Assembly (NCBI RefSeq): GCF_001999285.1
Contig: NZ_MLHN01000007.1
Coordinates: 86,760 to 150,759 of the forward strand
Origin: Rodentibacter genomosp. 1
GTDB taxonomy: Bacteria; Pseudomonadota; Gammaproteobacteria; Enterobacterales; Pasteurellaceae
Direction: 5' to 3'
DNA: 64,000 bases
Shown here: positions 9,774 to 17,790 of the stretch, piece by piece
Layout of the letters: each line of letters begins with the position of its first letter
Position numbering within the stretch: position 1 is the stretch's first letter
Notes under the pieces: generated by a model
The model's database searches: none
Seen by the model: the letters and a program-made list of their open reading frames with translations, nothing else
What the model was told of the DNA's origin: nothing
Position numbers and translations under genes: made by a program

Positions 9774-9931
9774 ATTATGTCGCAGTTACACAAACCTAAC
9801 CGGGGTGCATTTGTAGGGGCACACTACCTGTGTCCGCTTAATAATCTATTGAGATAATTTGATTTTATAACGGACACACTCAGTGTGTCCCTACATTTGA
9901 AATTTCCTGCTTTGTGCGTTTGCCACATAAT
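9774..9931 (-). repeat. MITE-like repeat, copy B (inverted relative to copy A)
   Basis: This 158-bp unit is the reverse-complement counterpart of the repeat at 8082-8238. It shares the terminal ATTATGT-x-GCA repeats, the paired GGACACAC hairpins and the TTGATTTTATAA-like core. It sits between lspA and ileS and may separate lspA-ispH from ileS transcription. No coding capacity is seen. Confidence 0.75.
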
Positions 9932-9944
9932 ACCGAAATAAATG

Positions 9945-9974
9945 CAAAGTGCGGTCAAAATCAACCGCACTTTG
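9945..9974 (-). terminator. Uptake-signal hairpin after ileS
   Basis: CAAAGTGCGGT (9945-9955) and ACCGCACTTTG (9964-9974) form an 11-bp stem just downstream of the ileS stop. Inverted uptake-signal pairs commonly act as terminators in Haemophilus. The following T tract is weak. Confidence 0.6.
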
Positions 9975-9990
9975 AATATGAAAATTTACA

Positions 9991-12816
9991 CTATGCAAAA
10001 TGGCGAATTTCACCACTACCTGCCACATTTTCCACACAGCGTGGACATAATGCAGGGTGTGCCGGATTTATGCCGATTTTATCGGAATAATGCCAGCAAC
10101 GCGGACATTTTTCCCCACTTGAACGCACCACTCTCACTACAATGCCTTCAAGTTCGCCTTCCACCACTTCAGCCGGTTTATCAGCAAGTGGTTTGACTGT
10201 CGCTTTTGAGGTAATTAACACAAAACGTAATTCATCGCCAAGTTGTTCAAGTAAAGTATGGTATTCATCATTGACATAAAGGGTCACTTCTGCTTCTAAT
10301 CCACCGCCAATCACTTTTTCATTACGGGCAATTTCCAACACACGATTCACTTCGGAACGCACTGCGATAAGTTTTTGCCAATAGGCATCGTCTAATTTTT
10401 CGTTTTCACCTAATCCGAATAAGCCTGTGTAAAATTCCTCTGTGAAGACAAATTCCGCACGTTCATCCTCGGTTTTTGGTAGATATTGCCAAATTTCGTC
10501 TGCGGTGAAAGATAAAATAGGCGCCATCCAACGAACCAAGGCTTCTGAAATATGCCACAATGCAGTTTGACAGCTACGACGGGCGAGGCTATCCGCTTTG
10601 GTGGTATATTGGCGATCCTTGATGATATCCAAATAGAACGATCCCATTTCCACGGAACAGAAACGCATTAAGCGTTGCACCACGGCATGGAATTGATAAT
10701 TATCGTAAGCCTCTTTAATTTCGTTTTGTGCTTCAAGCGCACAAGCCACCGCCCAGCGGTCAAGGCTAATCATCTCTTCCGCTTTCACTAAATCACGTTT
10801 TGGATCAAAACCATTTAGGTTCGCTAACAAGAAACGTGCCGTGTTACGAATACGGCGATAACTGTCGGCCGCTCGTTTTAAAATTTCATCGGATACGGCT
10901 ATTTCACCGGTGTAATCCGTTGATGCCACCCATAAACGTAAAATATCACCACCGAATTTATCCATCACTTCTTGTGGTGTCACCGTGTTGCCGATAGATT
11001 TTGACATTTTTCTGCCTTGACCATCCACCGTGAATCCGTGGGTGAGTACCTGTTTATAAGGGGCTTTATTATCTGTTGCAGTGGAAAGCATTAAGGATGA
11101 CATAAACCAGCCACGGTGTTGATCAGAGCCTTCCAAATACATATCAATCCCTTGACCGCTAAATTCAGGACGATTCGCCACCACGGAAGAATAGGTTGAC
11201 CCGGAATCAAACCACACGTCTAACGTATCCGGTACTTTGCGATAATGTTCGGCATCTACACCAAGGATTTCTTTTTCGTCCAGATCCCACCATGCTTGAA
11301 TGCCTGATTTCTCGACTCGTTTTGCCACTTCTTCCAATAATTCTAGGGTACGAGGGTGTAATTCTTCCGTTTCTTTATGCACGAACATGGTCATCGGCAC
11401 GCCCCAAGTACGCTGACGGGAAATACACCAGTCAGGACGATTTTCCACCATTTTTTCGATTCGGGCTTGACCCCAATCAGGAATCCAGCGTACGCCTTTA
11501 ATTTCGCCCAAAGCTTTAGCACGCAGCCCTTGGGTTTCCATACCAATAAACCATTGTGGTGTGGCACGGAAGATAATCGGAGTTTTATGACGCCAACAGT
11601 GCGGATAACTATGCGTAATTTTTTCTACTTTCAACAAATTACCCGTTTCTTGCAATTTTTCCACCACAAGCGGGTTGGCTTCAAATACAGCTTTGCCAGC
11701 AAAAAATGGCGTGGTAGAAATAAATTTGCCGTCATTTGCCACCAAACATGCCATTGGCAAATTATATTTTTGCCCCACCATAAAATCGTCTAAACCGTGA
11801 TCCGGAGCGGTATGAACCAACCCTGTACCGCCATCGGTGGTAACGTGATCGCCTAAAATCATCGGCACGGTAAAATCATAGAACGGATGATGGAAACGAC
11901 TTAACTCTAGTTCCACACCTTTCGCCGTCCCTAAAATTTCCACGTTTTCAATGCCAACCGCTTTCGCTACGGATTCCACAAGTTCTGTCGCTAAAATGAC
12001 ACGTTCGTCACCAAATTGAACAAGCTGATATTCCAATTCGGGATTAATTGCAATCGCACGGTTAGACGGAATTGTCCAAGGTGTGGTTGTCCAAATTACC
12101 GCGGAAAGTTTGCCGCTGCCTTTACCTTGCACGTTAAATTTGGCTTCAATTTCAACCGCACTTTCTGCCGGAAAACGAACATAGATAGACGGTGAAACTT
12201 TATCTTCGTATTCTACTTCCGCTTCGGCTAAAGAAGAGGCGCAATCCAAACACCAATGTACCGGTTTTGAACCTTTGTATAAATGCCCGTTTGCAATCAC
12301 TTTTCCAAGGGTACGAATAATATTGGCTTCCGTCTCAAAATTCATGGTTAAGTACGGATTATCCCAATCGCCCAATACACCTAAACGGATAAAATCTTTT
12401 TTCTGCCCTTCCACCTGCTCTGCTGCGTATTCACGGCATTTTGCACGAAATTCCGCCGCTGAGATTTTTTCGTTTGGTTTACCCACCAAACCTTCTACTT
12501 TTAATTCGATCGGTAAACCGTGACAGTCCCAACCCGGAATATAAGGGGAATCAAAACCCAATGCGGTTTTAGATTTAATAATGATATCTTTTAAAATTTT
12601 GTTTACCGCATGACCGATATGAATGTTACCGTTTGCGTAAGGAGGGCCATCGTGCAGAATAAAGGACTTTTTACCTTTTGAGGCTTCACGAATTTTTTGG
12701 TAAAGATTTTTCTCGTACCAATTTTTCAACATCACAGGCTCGCGCTTGGCTAAATCACCACGCATTGGAAAACCTGTTTCCGGTAAATTAAGCGTGTTTT
12801 TGTAATCGACTGTCAT
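9991..12816 (-). CDS. ileS: Isoleucine--tRNA ligase
   Basis: IleS is a class I synthetase that charges tRNA-Ile and edits mischarged valine. The HIGH motif (HIGHAVNK) is near residue 66, KMSKS is near residue 600 ([10 protein letters not shown]), and the C-terminal zinc finger has CPRCWHYS and CPRCVEN. The open frame begins four codons earlier at a TTG. The ATG at 12816 ([15 protein letters not shown]) matches the family and follows GGAA. Length is 941 residues, as in H. influenzae. It lies downstream of ribF in the conserved ribF-ileS-lspA-ispH order. Confidence 0.97.
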   Translation of the reverse strand: MTVDYKNTLNLPETGFPMRGDLAKREPVMLKNWYEKNLYQKIREASKGKKSFILHDGPPYANGNIHIGHAVNKILKDIIIKSKTALGFDSPYIPGWDCHGLPIELKVEGLVGKPNEKISAAEFRAKCREYAAEQVEGQKKDFIRLGVLGDWDNPYLTMNFETEANIIRTLGKVIANGHLYKGSKPVHWCLDCASSLAEAEVEYEDKVSPSIYVRFPAESAVEIEAKFNVQGKGSGKLSAVIWTTTPWTIPSNRAIAINPELEYQLVQFGDERVILATELVESVAKAVGIENVEILGTAKGVELELSRFHHPFYDFTVPMILGDHVTTDGGTGLVHTAPDHGLDDFMVGQKYNLPMACLVANDGKFISTTPFFAGKAVFEANPLVVEKLQETGNLLKVEKITHSYPHCWRHKTPIIFRATPQWFIGMETQGLRAKALGEIKGVRWIPDWGQARIEKMVENRPDWCISRQRTWGVPMTMFVHKETEELHPRTLELLEEVAKRVEKSGIQAWWDLDEKEILGVDAEHYRKVPDTLDVWFDSGSTYSSVVANRPEFSGQGIDMYLEGSDQHRGWFMSSLMLSTATDNKAPYKQVLTHGFTVDGQGRKMSKSIGNTVTPQEVMDKFGGDILRLWVASTDYTGEIAVSDEILKRAADSYRRIRNTARFLLANLNGFDPKRDLVKAEEMISLDRWAVACALEAQNEIKEAYDNYQFHAVVQRLMRFCSVEMGSFYLDIIKDRQYTTKADSLARRSCQTALWHISEALVRWMAPILSFTADEIWQYLPKTEDERAEFVFTEEFYTGLFGLGENEKLDDAYWQKLIAVRSEVNRVLEIARNEKVIGGGLEAEVTLYVNDEYHTLLEQLGDELRFVLITSKATVKPLADKPAEVVEGELEGIVVRVVRSSGEKCPRCWHYSDKIGINPAHPALCPRCVENVAGSGEIRHFA

Positions 12817-12831
12817 TTTATTTTCCAATTT

Positions 12832-13770
12832 TTACTTTTTAAAATTCTTGCTAAAAAACGCTTTTGCGGTTTCAACATCCCGTTCAATCTGTGCTTTTAA
12901 AACATCAAAAGAAGGAAATTTCATTTCCTCTCTGATTTTATGGCAGAACTCAACTTCAACCTGTTCACCATAAATTGTCTTAGCAAAATCAAATAAATGC
13001 ACTTCTAATAATTGCATTACACCGTTAATTGTTGGACGTTTTCCCATATTGGCAACACCGTTAAAAATCTCGCCGGATTTTAACCGCACTTTTACCGCAT
13101 ACACCCCTTTAATCGGATTCACTTGGCGGTGCAAGCGGATATTGGCGGTGGGAAATCCCAATGTTCTGCCTAATTTATTGCCGTGAATGACACGACCAAA
13201 AATACGATAAGGCTTGCCTAACAAACTTTCTGCAAGGGATAATTCATCTTTTGCTAAGGCTTCCCGAATGGTAGTACTGCTAATGCGTTGTTCATCCAAA
13301 CAGAAACTATGATTATCTTCCACGGTAAAACCGAAACGCTCACCCGCTTGTTTTAACATCGCAAAATTGCCTTGACGGTTTGCACCGAATTGGAAATCAT
13401 CGCCAATGCTTAAAAATTTTACGTGGAGCTGATTCACTAATGTTTGTTCGATAAACTGTTGCGCTGATTGTTCGGCAAAAGTGCGGTCAAATTTCGCGAC
13501 AATCACCACATCTACTTTGGCTTGCCGTAAATAATAAAGCTTATCACGCAAGCGCATTAAACGTGCCGGTGCATTATCCCCCATAAAATATTCTCGGGGC
13601 TGCGGTTCAAATAGTAATACCGCCATAGGTAAATTTAATTCGTCCGCTTTTTGGCGAAGGTGGCGTAATACCGCCTGATGCCCTAAATGCACGCCGTCAA
13701 AGTTGCCGATTGTGAGCGCACAACCTTGTAAAACTCGGCTTGCATGATGTAGCCCACGAATTAATTGCAT
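12832..13770 (-). CDS. ribF: Bifunctional riboflavin kinase/FMN adenylyltransferase
   Basis: RibF converts riboflavin to FMN and then FAD in the cytoplasm. The N-terminal nucleotidyltransferase domain carries TIGNFDGVHLGHQ, and the C-terminal flavokinase domain has GRTLGFPTANI and KGVYAVKV. The ATG at 13770 gives MQLIRGLHHASRV and 312 residues, matching the family. An upstream in-frame TTG adds only four codons. The stop codon lies 15 bp before the ileS start, so the two genes are likely co-transcribed. Confidence 0.95.
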   Translation of the reverse strand: MQLIRGLHHASRVLQGCALTIGNFDGVHLGHQAVLRHLRQKADELNLPMAVLLFEPQPREYFMGDNAPARLMRLRDKLYYLRQAKVDVVIVAKFDRTFAEQSAQQFIEQTLVNQLHVKFLSIGDDFQFGANRQGNFAMLKQAGERFGFTVEDNHSFCLDEQRISSTTIREALAKDELSLAESLLGKPYRIFGRVIHGNKLGRTLGFPTANIRLHRQVNPIKGVYAVKVRLKSGEIFNGVANMGKRPTINGVMQLLEVHLFDFAKTIYGEQVEVEFCHKIREEMKFPSFDVLKAQIERDVETAKAFFSKNFKK

Positions 13771-13816
13771 GACCTTACCCAAGAAAATTTCAGAATTTCG
13801 GCATTATAGCGGTAAG

Positions 13817-15391
13817 TTAGTTTTTTGTCAGCAAATGGTGCGGACGAATGCCTAACAAAACCAACATTCCACCATAAACTATCGCAGCCAGTGCAATGAG
13901 CCAAGCCAACCAATGAACCCGTTGCATAAAACTCATCACAGCCCATTCATTAATCACAGGCGTGTAATACCACACCAATGCCCCCATCACACAGGCAGCC
14001 AATAAAACTTTCACGAAAAAGACCGCACTTTGGCGTGAAAAACGGTACACATCGGACTTCGCCAAACCACGATAAAGTAAGTAAGCATTCAGTGTCGCGG
14101 ACATGGCAGAAGCCATCGCTAATCCCACATAACTAAAGGGAATCGCCAATACATTAAATCCCATATTACTCAGCATCGCAATAATGCCGATTTTCACCGG
14201 CGTTTTGGTGTCTTGACGAGCGTAGTAGCCATTGGCAAGAATTTTAATCAGCATAAAACTCAACAAGCCGGCATTAAACGCCCACAAAGAATAGGAGGCA
14301 GAATGCACGTCGTTAAAGGTAAAACTTCCCCGCATAAAAAGAGTGAGTAGCATGGGTTGCGCCAGTACAGCAATGCCCACCGCAGCAGGTACGCCAAGTA
14401 ATAAAATCATCCGCACGCCCCAATCCATAGTGCTGCGAAAATCTACCGCGCTTTGTTCGGAATTATCTTCCCGATTAACATGATGACGAGCGAGGGTAGG
14501 TAAAATCACCGTAGAAATGGCAATGCCGAACAAACCGAGAGGAAACTCCAACAAACGATCGGAATAATAAAGCCAGCTGATCGAGCCGGTCATTAAAAAA
14601 CTGGCGATGACGGTATCCAGTAATAAATTGATCTGACTGACGGATACGCCAAACAATGCCGGAATCATCAATTTACGAATTTTTACCACGCCTTCATCAT
14701 GCCATGCCCACTTCGGTTTTACCAAAAGTCCGGCTTTTTTCATAAAAGGAATTTGGAATAAAAATTGGAATAACCCGCCGAGAAAAATACCGATGGCTAA
14801 TGCTAGATCGGGATTATTCATTTGTGGCGCGAGGAAAAGTGCGGTCGCAATCATGGCAATATTTAGTAACACCGGCGAAAAAGACATCACACCAAACTTG
14901 CCCAGCGTATTCAATACCGCTCCGGAAAGGGCAACAAAAGTGACAAACCACAAATAAGGAAAGGTAATTTTCAATAGCAAAGAGGCTTGTTCAAACTTAT
15001 GCGCATCAGGGCCATCATTAAGCCAATCGGTGAACCAACCCATACCAAATAATGCGGCAACAATAGGCGAACCCACCATCGCTAACAAAGTCACAATACT
15101 CACCAAACCGCCTAATGTACCGGATACTTTACCGATAAATTCACGGGTTTTATCTATATCGCCTGTCTTACGATATTCTGCCAACACAGGAACGAAGGCT
15201 TGGGAAAATGCCCCTTCGGCAAATAAACGACGGAGAAAATTCGGAATACGATTGGCAAATAAAAAAACATCCGCCGCCGCTCCCGCCCCAATCAAATGGG
15301 CGATGACAACATCACGCACCAAACCTAATACGCGCGATAATAGCGTCATACAGCTGACAATCACGCCCGATTTTAAAAGTCGTTTACTCAA
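13817..15391 (-). CDS. murJ: Lipid II flippase
   Basis: MurJ (MviN) is an inner-membrane MOP-superfamily flippase that moves lipid II to the periplasmic face for peptidoglycan synthesis. The 524-residue protein begins MSKRLLKSG and has the conserved LSRVLGLVRDVVIA segment and about 14 hydrophobic helices. The start codon is TTG: no in-frame ATG or GTG precedes the conserved sequence, and AAGAGAA lies upstream. It is first in the minus-strand murJ-ribF-ileS series, with a 46-bp gap before ribF. Confidence 0.95.
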   Translation of the reverse strand: MSKRLLKSGVIVSCMTLLSRVLGLVRDVVIAHLIGAGAAADVFLFANRIPNFLRRLFAEGAFSQAFVPVLAEYRKTGDIDKTREFIGKVSGTLGGLVSIVTLLAMVGSPIVAALFGMGWFTDWLNDGPDAHKFEQASLLLKITFPYLWFVTFVALSGAVLNTLGKFGVMSFSPVLLNIAMIATALFLAPQMNNPDLALAIGIFLGGLFQFLFQIPFMKKAGLLVKPKWAWHDEGVVKIRKLMIPALFGVSVSQINLLLDTVIASFLMTGSISWLYYSDRLLEFPLGLFGIAISTVILPTLARHHVNREDNSEQSAVDFRSTMDWGVRMILLLGVPAAVGIAVLAQPMLLTLFMRGSFTFNDVHSASYSLWAFNAGLLSFMLIKILANGYYARQDTKTPVKIGIIAMLSNMGFNVLAIPFSYVGLAMASAMSATLNAYLLYRGLAKSDVYRFSRQSAVFFVKVLLAACVMGALVWYYTPVINEWAVMSFMQRVHWLAWLIALAAIVYGGMLVLLGIRPHHLLTKN

Positions 15392-15578
15392 AACATTGTT
15401 CTCTTGGCTAAAAATTTTGCCTAATTGTATAGAAATTTTGTTTTTACGCTATATTCCACGCAAAAAAACTGATAAAATCCGCCCCACATCGTTTGTGTGA
15501 GCCCCTATTGAAAGCGCTTGTAAAAATAACGATGCTTACTTTCGGTTGTGTCTCACCGAAATCAACACAAATTTTCCA

Positions 15579-15607
15579 TTGACAAACGTATAAAAAATCG
15601 TCATATT
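15579..15607 (+). promoter_or_regulatory. Predicted sigma-70 promoter of rpsT
   Basis: A perfect -35 hexamer TTGACA (15579-15584) is followed after exactly 17 bases by CATATT (15602-15607), close to the -10 consensus. Transcription would start near 15614 and give a leader of about 45 nt before the UUG start of rpsT. Confidence 0.6.
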
Positions 15608-15658
15608 GACGCCCTTTATTTTGTCACACTAATTAACAGAAATTTTAGGAGTTTGACC

Positions 15659-15922
15659 TTGGCTAATATCAAGTCAGCAAAAAAACGTGCGGTACAATCT
15701 GAAAAACGCCGCCAACACAACGCAAGCCAACGCTCTATGATGCGTACTTACATCAAAAAAGTTTATGCTCAAGTAGCAGCAGGTGAGAAAGCAGCAGCTG
15801 AAGCAGCATTCGTTGAAATGCAAAAAGTTGTTGACCGTATGGCTTCAAAAGGCTTAATCCACGCTAACAAAGCAGCGAACCACAAATCTAAATTAGCTGC
15901 GCAAATCAAAAAATTAGCGTAA
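15659..15922 (+). CDS. rpsT: 30S ribosomal protein S20
   Basis: S20 is a primary 16S rRNA-binding protein of the small subunit. The 87-residue sequence [10 protein letters not shown] followed by a basic, alanine-rich helical body is typical. The start is TTG at 15659, eight bases after TAGGAG. E. coli rpsT also starts with UUG, and that weak start is part of its autoregulation, so the same control is likely here (inference). The open frame runs further upstream, but that extension is not S20-like. Confidence 0.95.
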   Translation: MANIKSAKKRAVQSEKRRQHNASQRSMMRTYIKKVYAQVAAGEKAAAEAAFVEMQKVVDRMASKGLIHANKAANHKSKLAAQIKKLA

Positions 15923-15934
15923 TGAAAACAGCAT

Positions 15935-15967
15935 AAAAAAAGACCGCACTTTTAGGTGCGGTTTTTT
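15935..15967 (+). terminator. Terminator of rpsT
   Basis: ACCGCAC (15943-15949) pairs with GTGCGGT (15956-15962), followed by a T run and preceded by an A run. It is built from uptake-signal sequence and lies about 20 bp after the rpsT stop. Confidence 0.85.
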
Positions 15968-16109
15968 ATTGCTCAAAATAGAAAAAAAGTGCGGTGAAAA
16001 TTTTTTACACTTTCTTAACTTTCCCCTTATCCTTAAATCATTTTATTTGCTGTTTGAGCCTCCAGCTCCCAATGCTTCGCCTTTCTTTATTCTCCCATTT
16101 CAGGCATAA

Positions 16110-16134
16110 TTCCGATAATAAAAACTTATCGGAA
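16110..16134. promoter_or_regulatory. Perfect inverted repeat upstream of the hsdR remnant
   Basis: TTCCGATAA (16110-16118) and TTATCGGAA (16126-16134) form a nine-base inverted repeat with a seven-base spacer. It ends ten bases before the ATG at 16145 and overlaps the GGAAGG ribosome-binding region. It could be an operator of the former restriction operon or an mRNA hairpin masking the start. No factor is known. Confidence 0.5.
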
Positions 16135-16144
16135 GGTTTGGATA

Positions 16145-16297
16145 ATGTCATTTAGTAAAGAAGAAAAATTAAAAATGTCTGAATCGGATATTCGCTCAAA
16201 ATTTATCACGCCTGAAATTCGTAATGCAGGTTTGGATGATCATCAAATTCGAGAGAAATTTTCGTTTAAAACGGATAAAATATTTACAGATGAATAA
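16145..16297 (+). pseudogene. N-terminal remnant of a type I restriction subunit R (HsdR)
   Basis: This 50-codon frame reads MSFSKEEKLKMSESDIRSKF, then ITPEIRNAGLDDHQIREKFSF, and then stops. The pattern S-E-x-D-I-R-x-K-F-I-T-P-x-I...G...QIRE...F is the start of EcoEI-like HsdR subunits, which normally run to roughly 800-1000 residues. Only the first helix-strand elements of the nuclease domain remain. The nuclease, helicase and C-terminal domains are missing, and the AT-rich island begins immediately afterwards. It is probably the scar of a type I system replaced by the island. A ribosome-binding site (GGAAGG) is intact, so a short peptide could still be made. Confidence 0.6.
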
Positions 16298-16337
16298 ATA
16301 AACTAATAAAGTTATAAAAAATTAGAGTATCTTGATA

Positions 16338-17780
16338 ATGAAAAAAATAAGTGAGAAAAGCATAGATAATAAATGTCAAATATTTACTCCTAAAAATTAT
16401 GTAAAAGAGCTTTTAGATTCTATTGGTTACCGTAAGAATATAACAAATAAAACAATTTTAGAAAACTCTTGTGGAAATGGAAATATTCTTATTGAAATAG
16501 TTAAAAGGTACATTCATGAAGCGTGTGAGTTAAAATATTCTAAAGAGAAAATAAAAATTGGATTAGAAAAAAATATTTATGGATTTGAAATTGATGAAAA
16601 GCAATTTAAAAAATGCATTTTTAATTTAAATCATATTGTCAAGAAAAATAACATAGAAAAGATTGAATGGAAAATTTATAACGAAGACTATTTAAAAAGT
16701 GAAATAAATATAAAATTTGATTTTATAGTAGGGAACCCACCATATATAAATTATAGAGATTTACCATCAGAAGAAAGAATTTTTATTAAAGAAACGTATG
16801 AAACATGCAAAAATGGGAAATTTGATTACTGTTATGCATTTATTGAACGCAGTATAAATCTTTTATCAAATGAAGGAAAAATGTCATATCTAATACCTAG
16901 TAGTATATTTAAAACAGTTTTTGGTAAAAAACTTAGAATATTTATGAATCAGTATCTTGTTCAAATAAAAGACTATACAAAGGAAAAAATATTTGATAAT
17001 GCATTAGTGAAATCAGCAATCATAGTTATTGATAAAAGTTGTAATACTAGACAAGTTTGTTATTTAGATATAAATAGCGATTATAAAATTTATATTCCAA
17101 AAACAAGAATGAAAGAAAAGTGGATTTTTTCTGATGAATTTAACATAGGTGGAAATAGAAGATTTGGCGACTATTTTCAGGTATCACACGTAGTAGCAAC
17201 TTTATTCAACAAAGCATATGTTATTAGTAAAGAAATCTATGATGATATAGAAGGCTATTATAAAGTAGGAGGTATTAAAATTGAAAAAGAAATTGTTATG
17301 TCTACATCCTCACCTAGAACTTGGCGATACGATAAAATGGAAAAAATTATTTTTCCATATAAATATATTAATAATCAGTTAATAAAGTTTGAAGAAGATG
17401 AATTAAAAAAATTATATCCAGGTGCTTTTGCTTATTTAAGTCAATTTAAAGAAGATTTAATAAGGAGAAAATCCGATAAAAATTCCAAGTGGTTTGAATA
17501 TGGAAGAACTCAAGCACTTTCAAAAATTAGATGTGAAAAATTGCTTATATCAACAATTATCACAGATAAAGTCCATGTATATAAACTCACTGAAGAATAT
17601 ATTCCATATGCAGGTATGTATATTTCCATAAGGAAAGGAAATCAGAAATATGATTTAGATTTTGCAAAAAAAATTCTTGAAAGTGAGAATTTTATGAATT
17701 ATATAAATAAAATAGGAATAAATATTAGTGGAAGTTCGTTAAGAATTACATCAAAAGATATTGAAGGATTTAACTTTTAG
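16338..17780 (+). CDS. N6-adenine DNA methyltransferase (Eco57I-like)
   Basis: This gamma-class adenine DNA methyltransferase would modify N6 of adenine at a specific sequence. Motif X (QIFTPKNYV) is at residues 14-22, motif I (ENSCGNGNI) at 42-50, and the catalytic NPPY at 133-136 in FIVGNPPYINY. The C-terminal half has PGAFAYLSQFKEDL and resembles the target-recognition part of Eco57I-type enzymes. The 480-residue chain has no restriction domain, so cleavage must come from another protein. Codons are strongly A/T-rich and no uptake signals occur. ATG 16338 was chosen; a TTG two codons upstream is possible. It is the first gene of the island operon, and the next gene starts 10 bp after its stop. 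The target sequence cannot be read. Confidence 0.88.
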   Translation: MKKISEKSIDNKCQIFTPKNYVKELLDSIGYRKNITNKTILENSCGNGNILIEIVKRYIHEACELKYSKEKIKIGLEKNIYGFEIDEKQFKKCIFNLNHIVKKNNIEKIEWKIYNEDYLKSEINIKFDFIVGNPPYINYRDLPSEERIFIKETYETCKNGKFDYCYAFIERSINLLSNEGKMSYLIPSSIFKTVFGKKLRIFMNQYLVQIKDYTKEKIFDNALVKSAIIVIDKSCNTRQVCYLDINSDYKIYIPKTRMKEKWIFSDEFNIGGNRRFGDYFQVSHVVATLFNKAYVISKEIYDDIEGYYKVGGIKIEKEIVMSTSSPRTWRYDKMEKIIFPYKYINNQLIKFEEDELKKLYPGAFAYLSQFKEDLIRRKSDKNSKWFEYGRTQALSKIRCEKLLISTIITDKVHVYKLTEEYIPYAGMYISIRKGNQKYDLDFAKKILESENFMNYINKIGINISGSSLRITSKDIEGFNF

Positions 17781-17790
17781 TGGAGAAAAT

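Noticed and set aside
11196..11793. Overlapping plus-strand frames opposite ileS
   Set aside because: They are shadows of the ileS codons with no similarity to known proteins and no start signals.
15030..15500. 156-codon plus-strand frame opposite the murJ 5' end
   Set aside because: It is antisense to conserved MurJ sequence and has Pro/Arg/Lys-rich composition typical of shadow frames.
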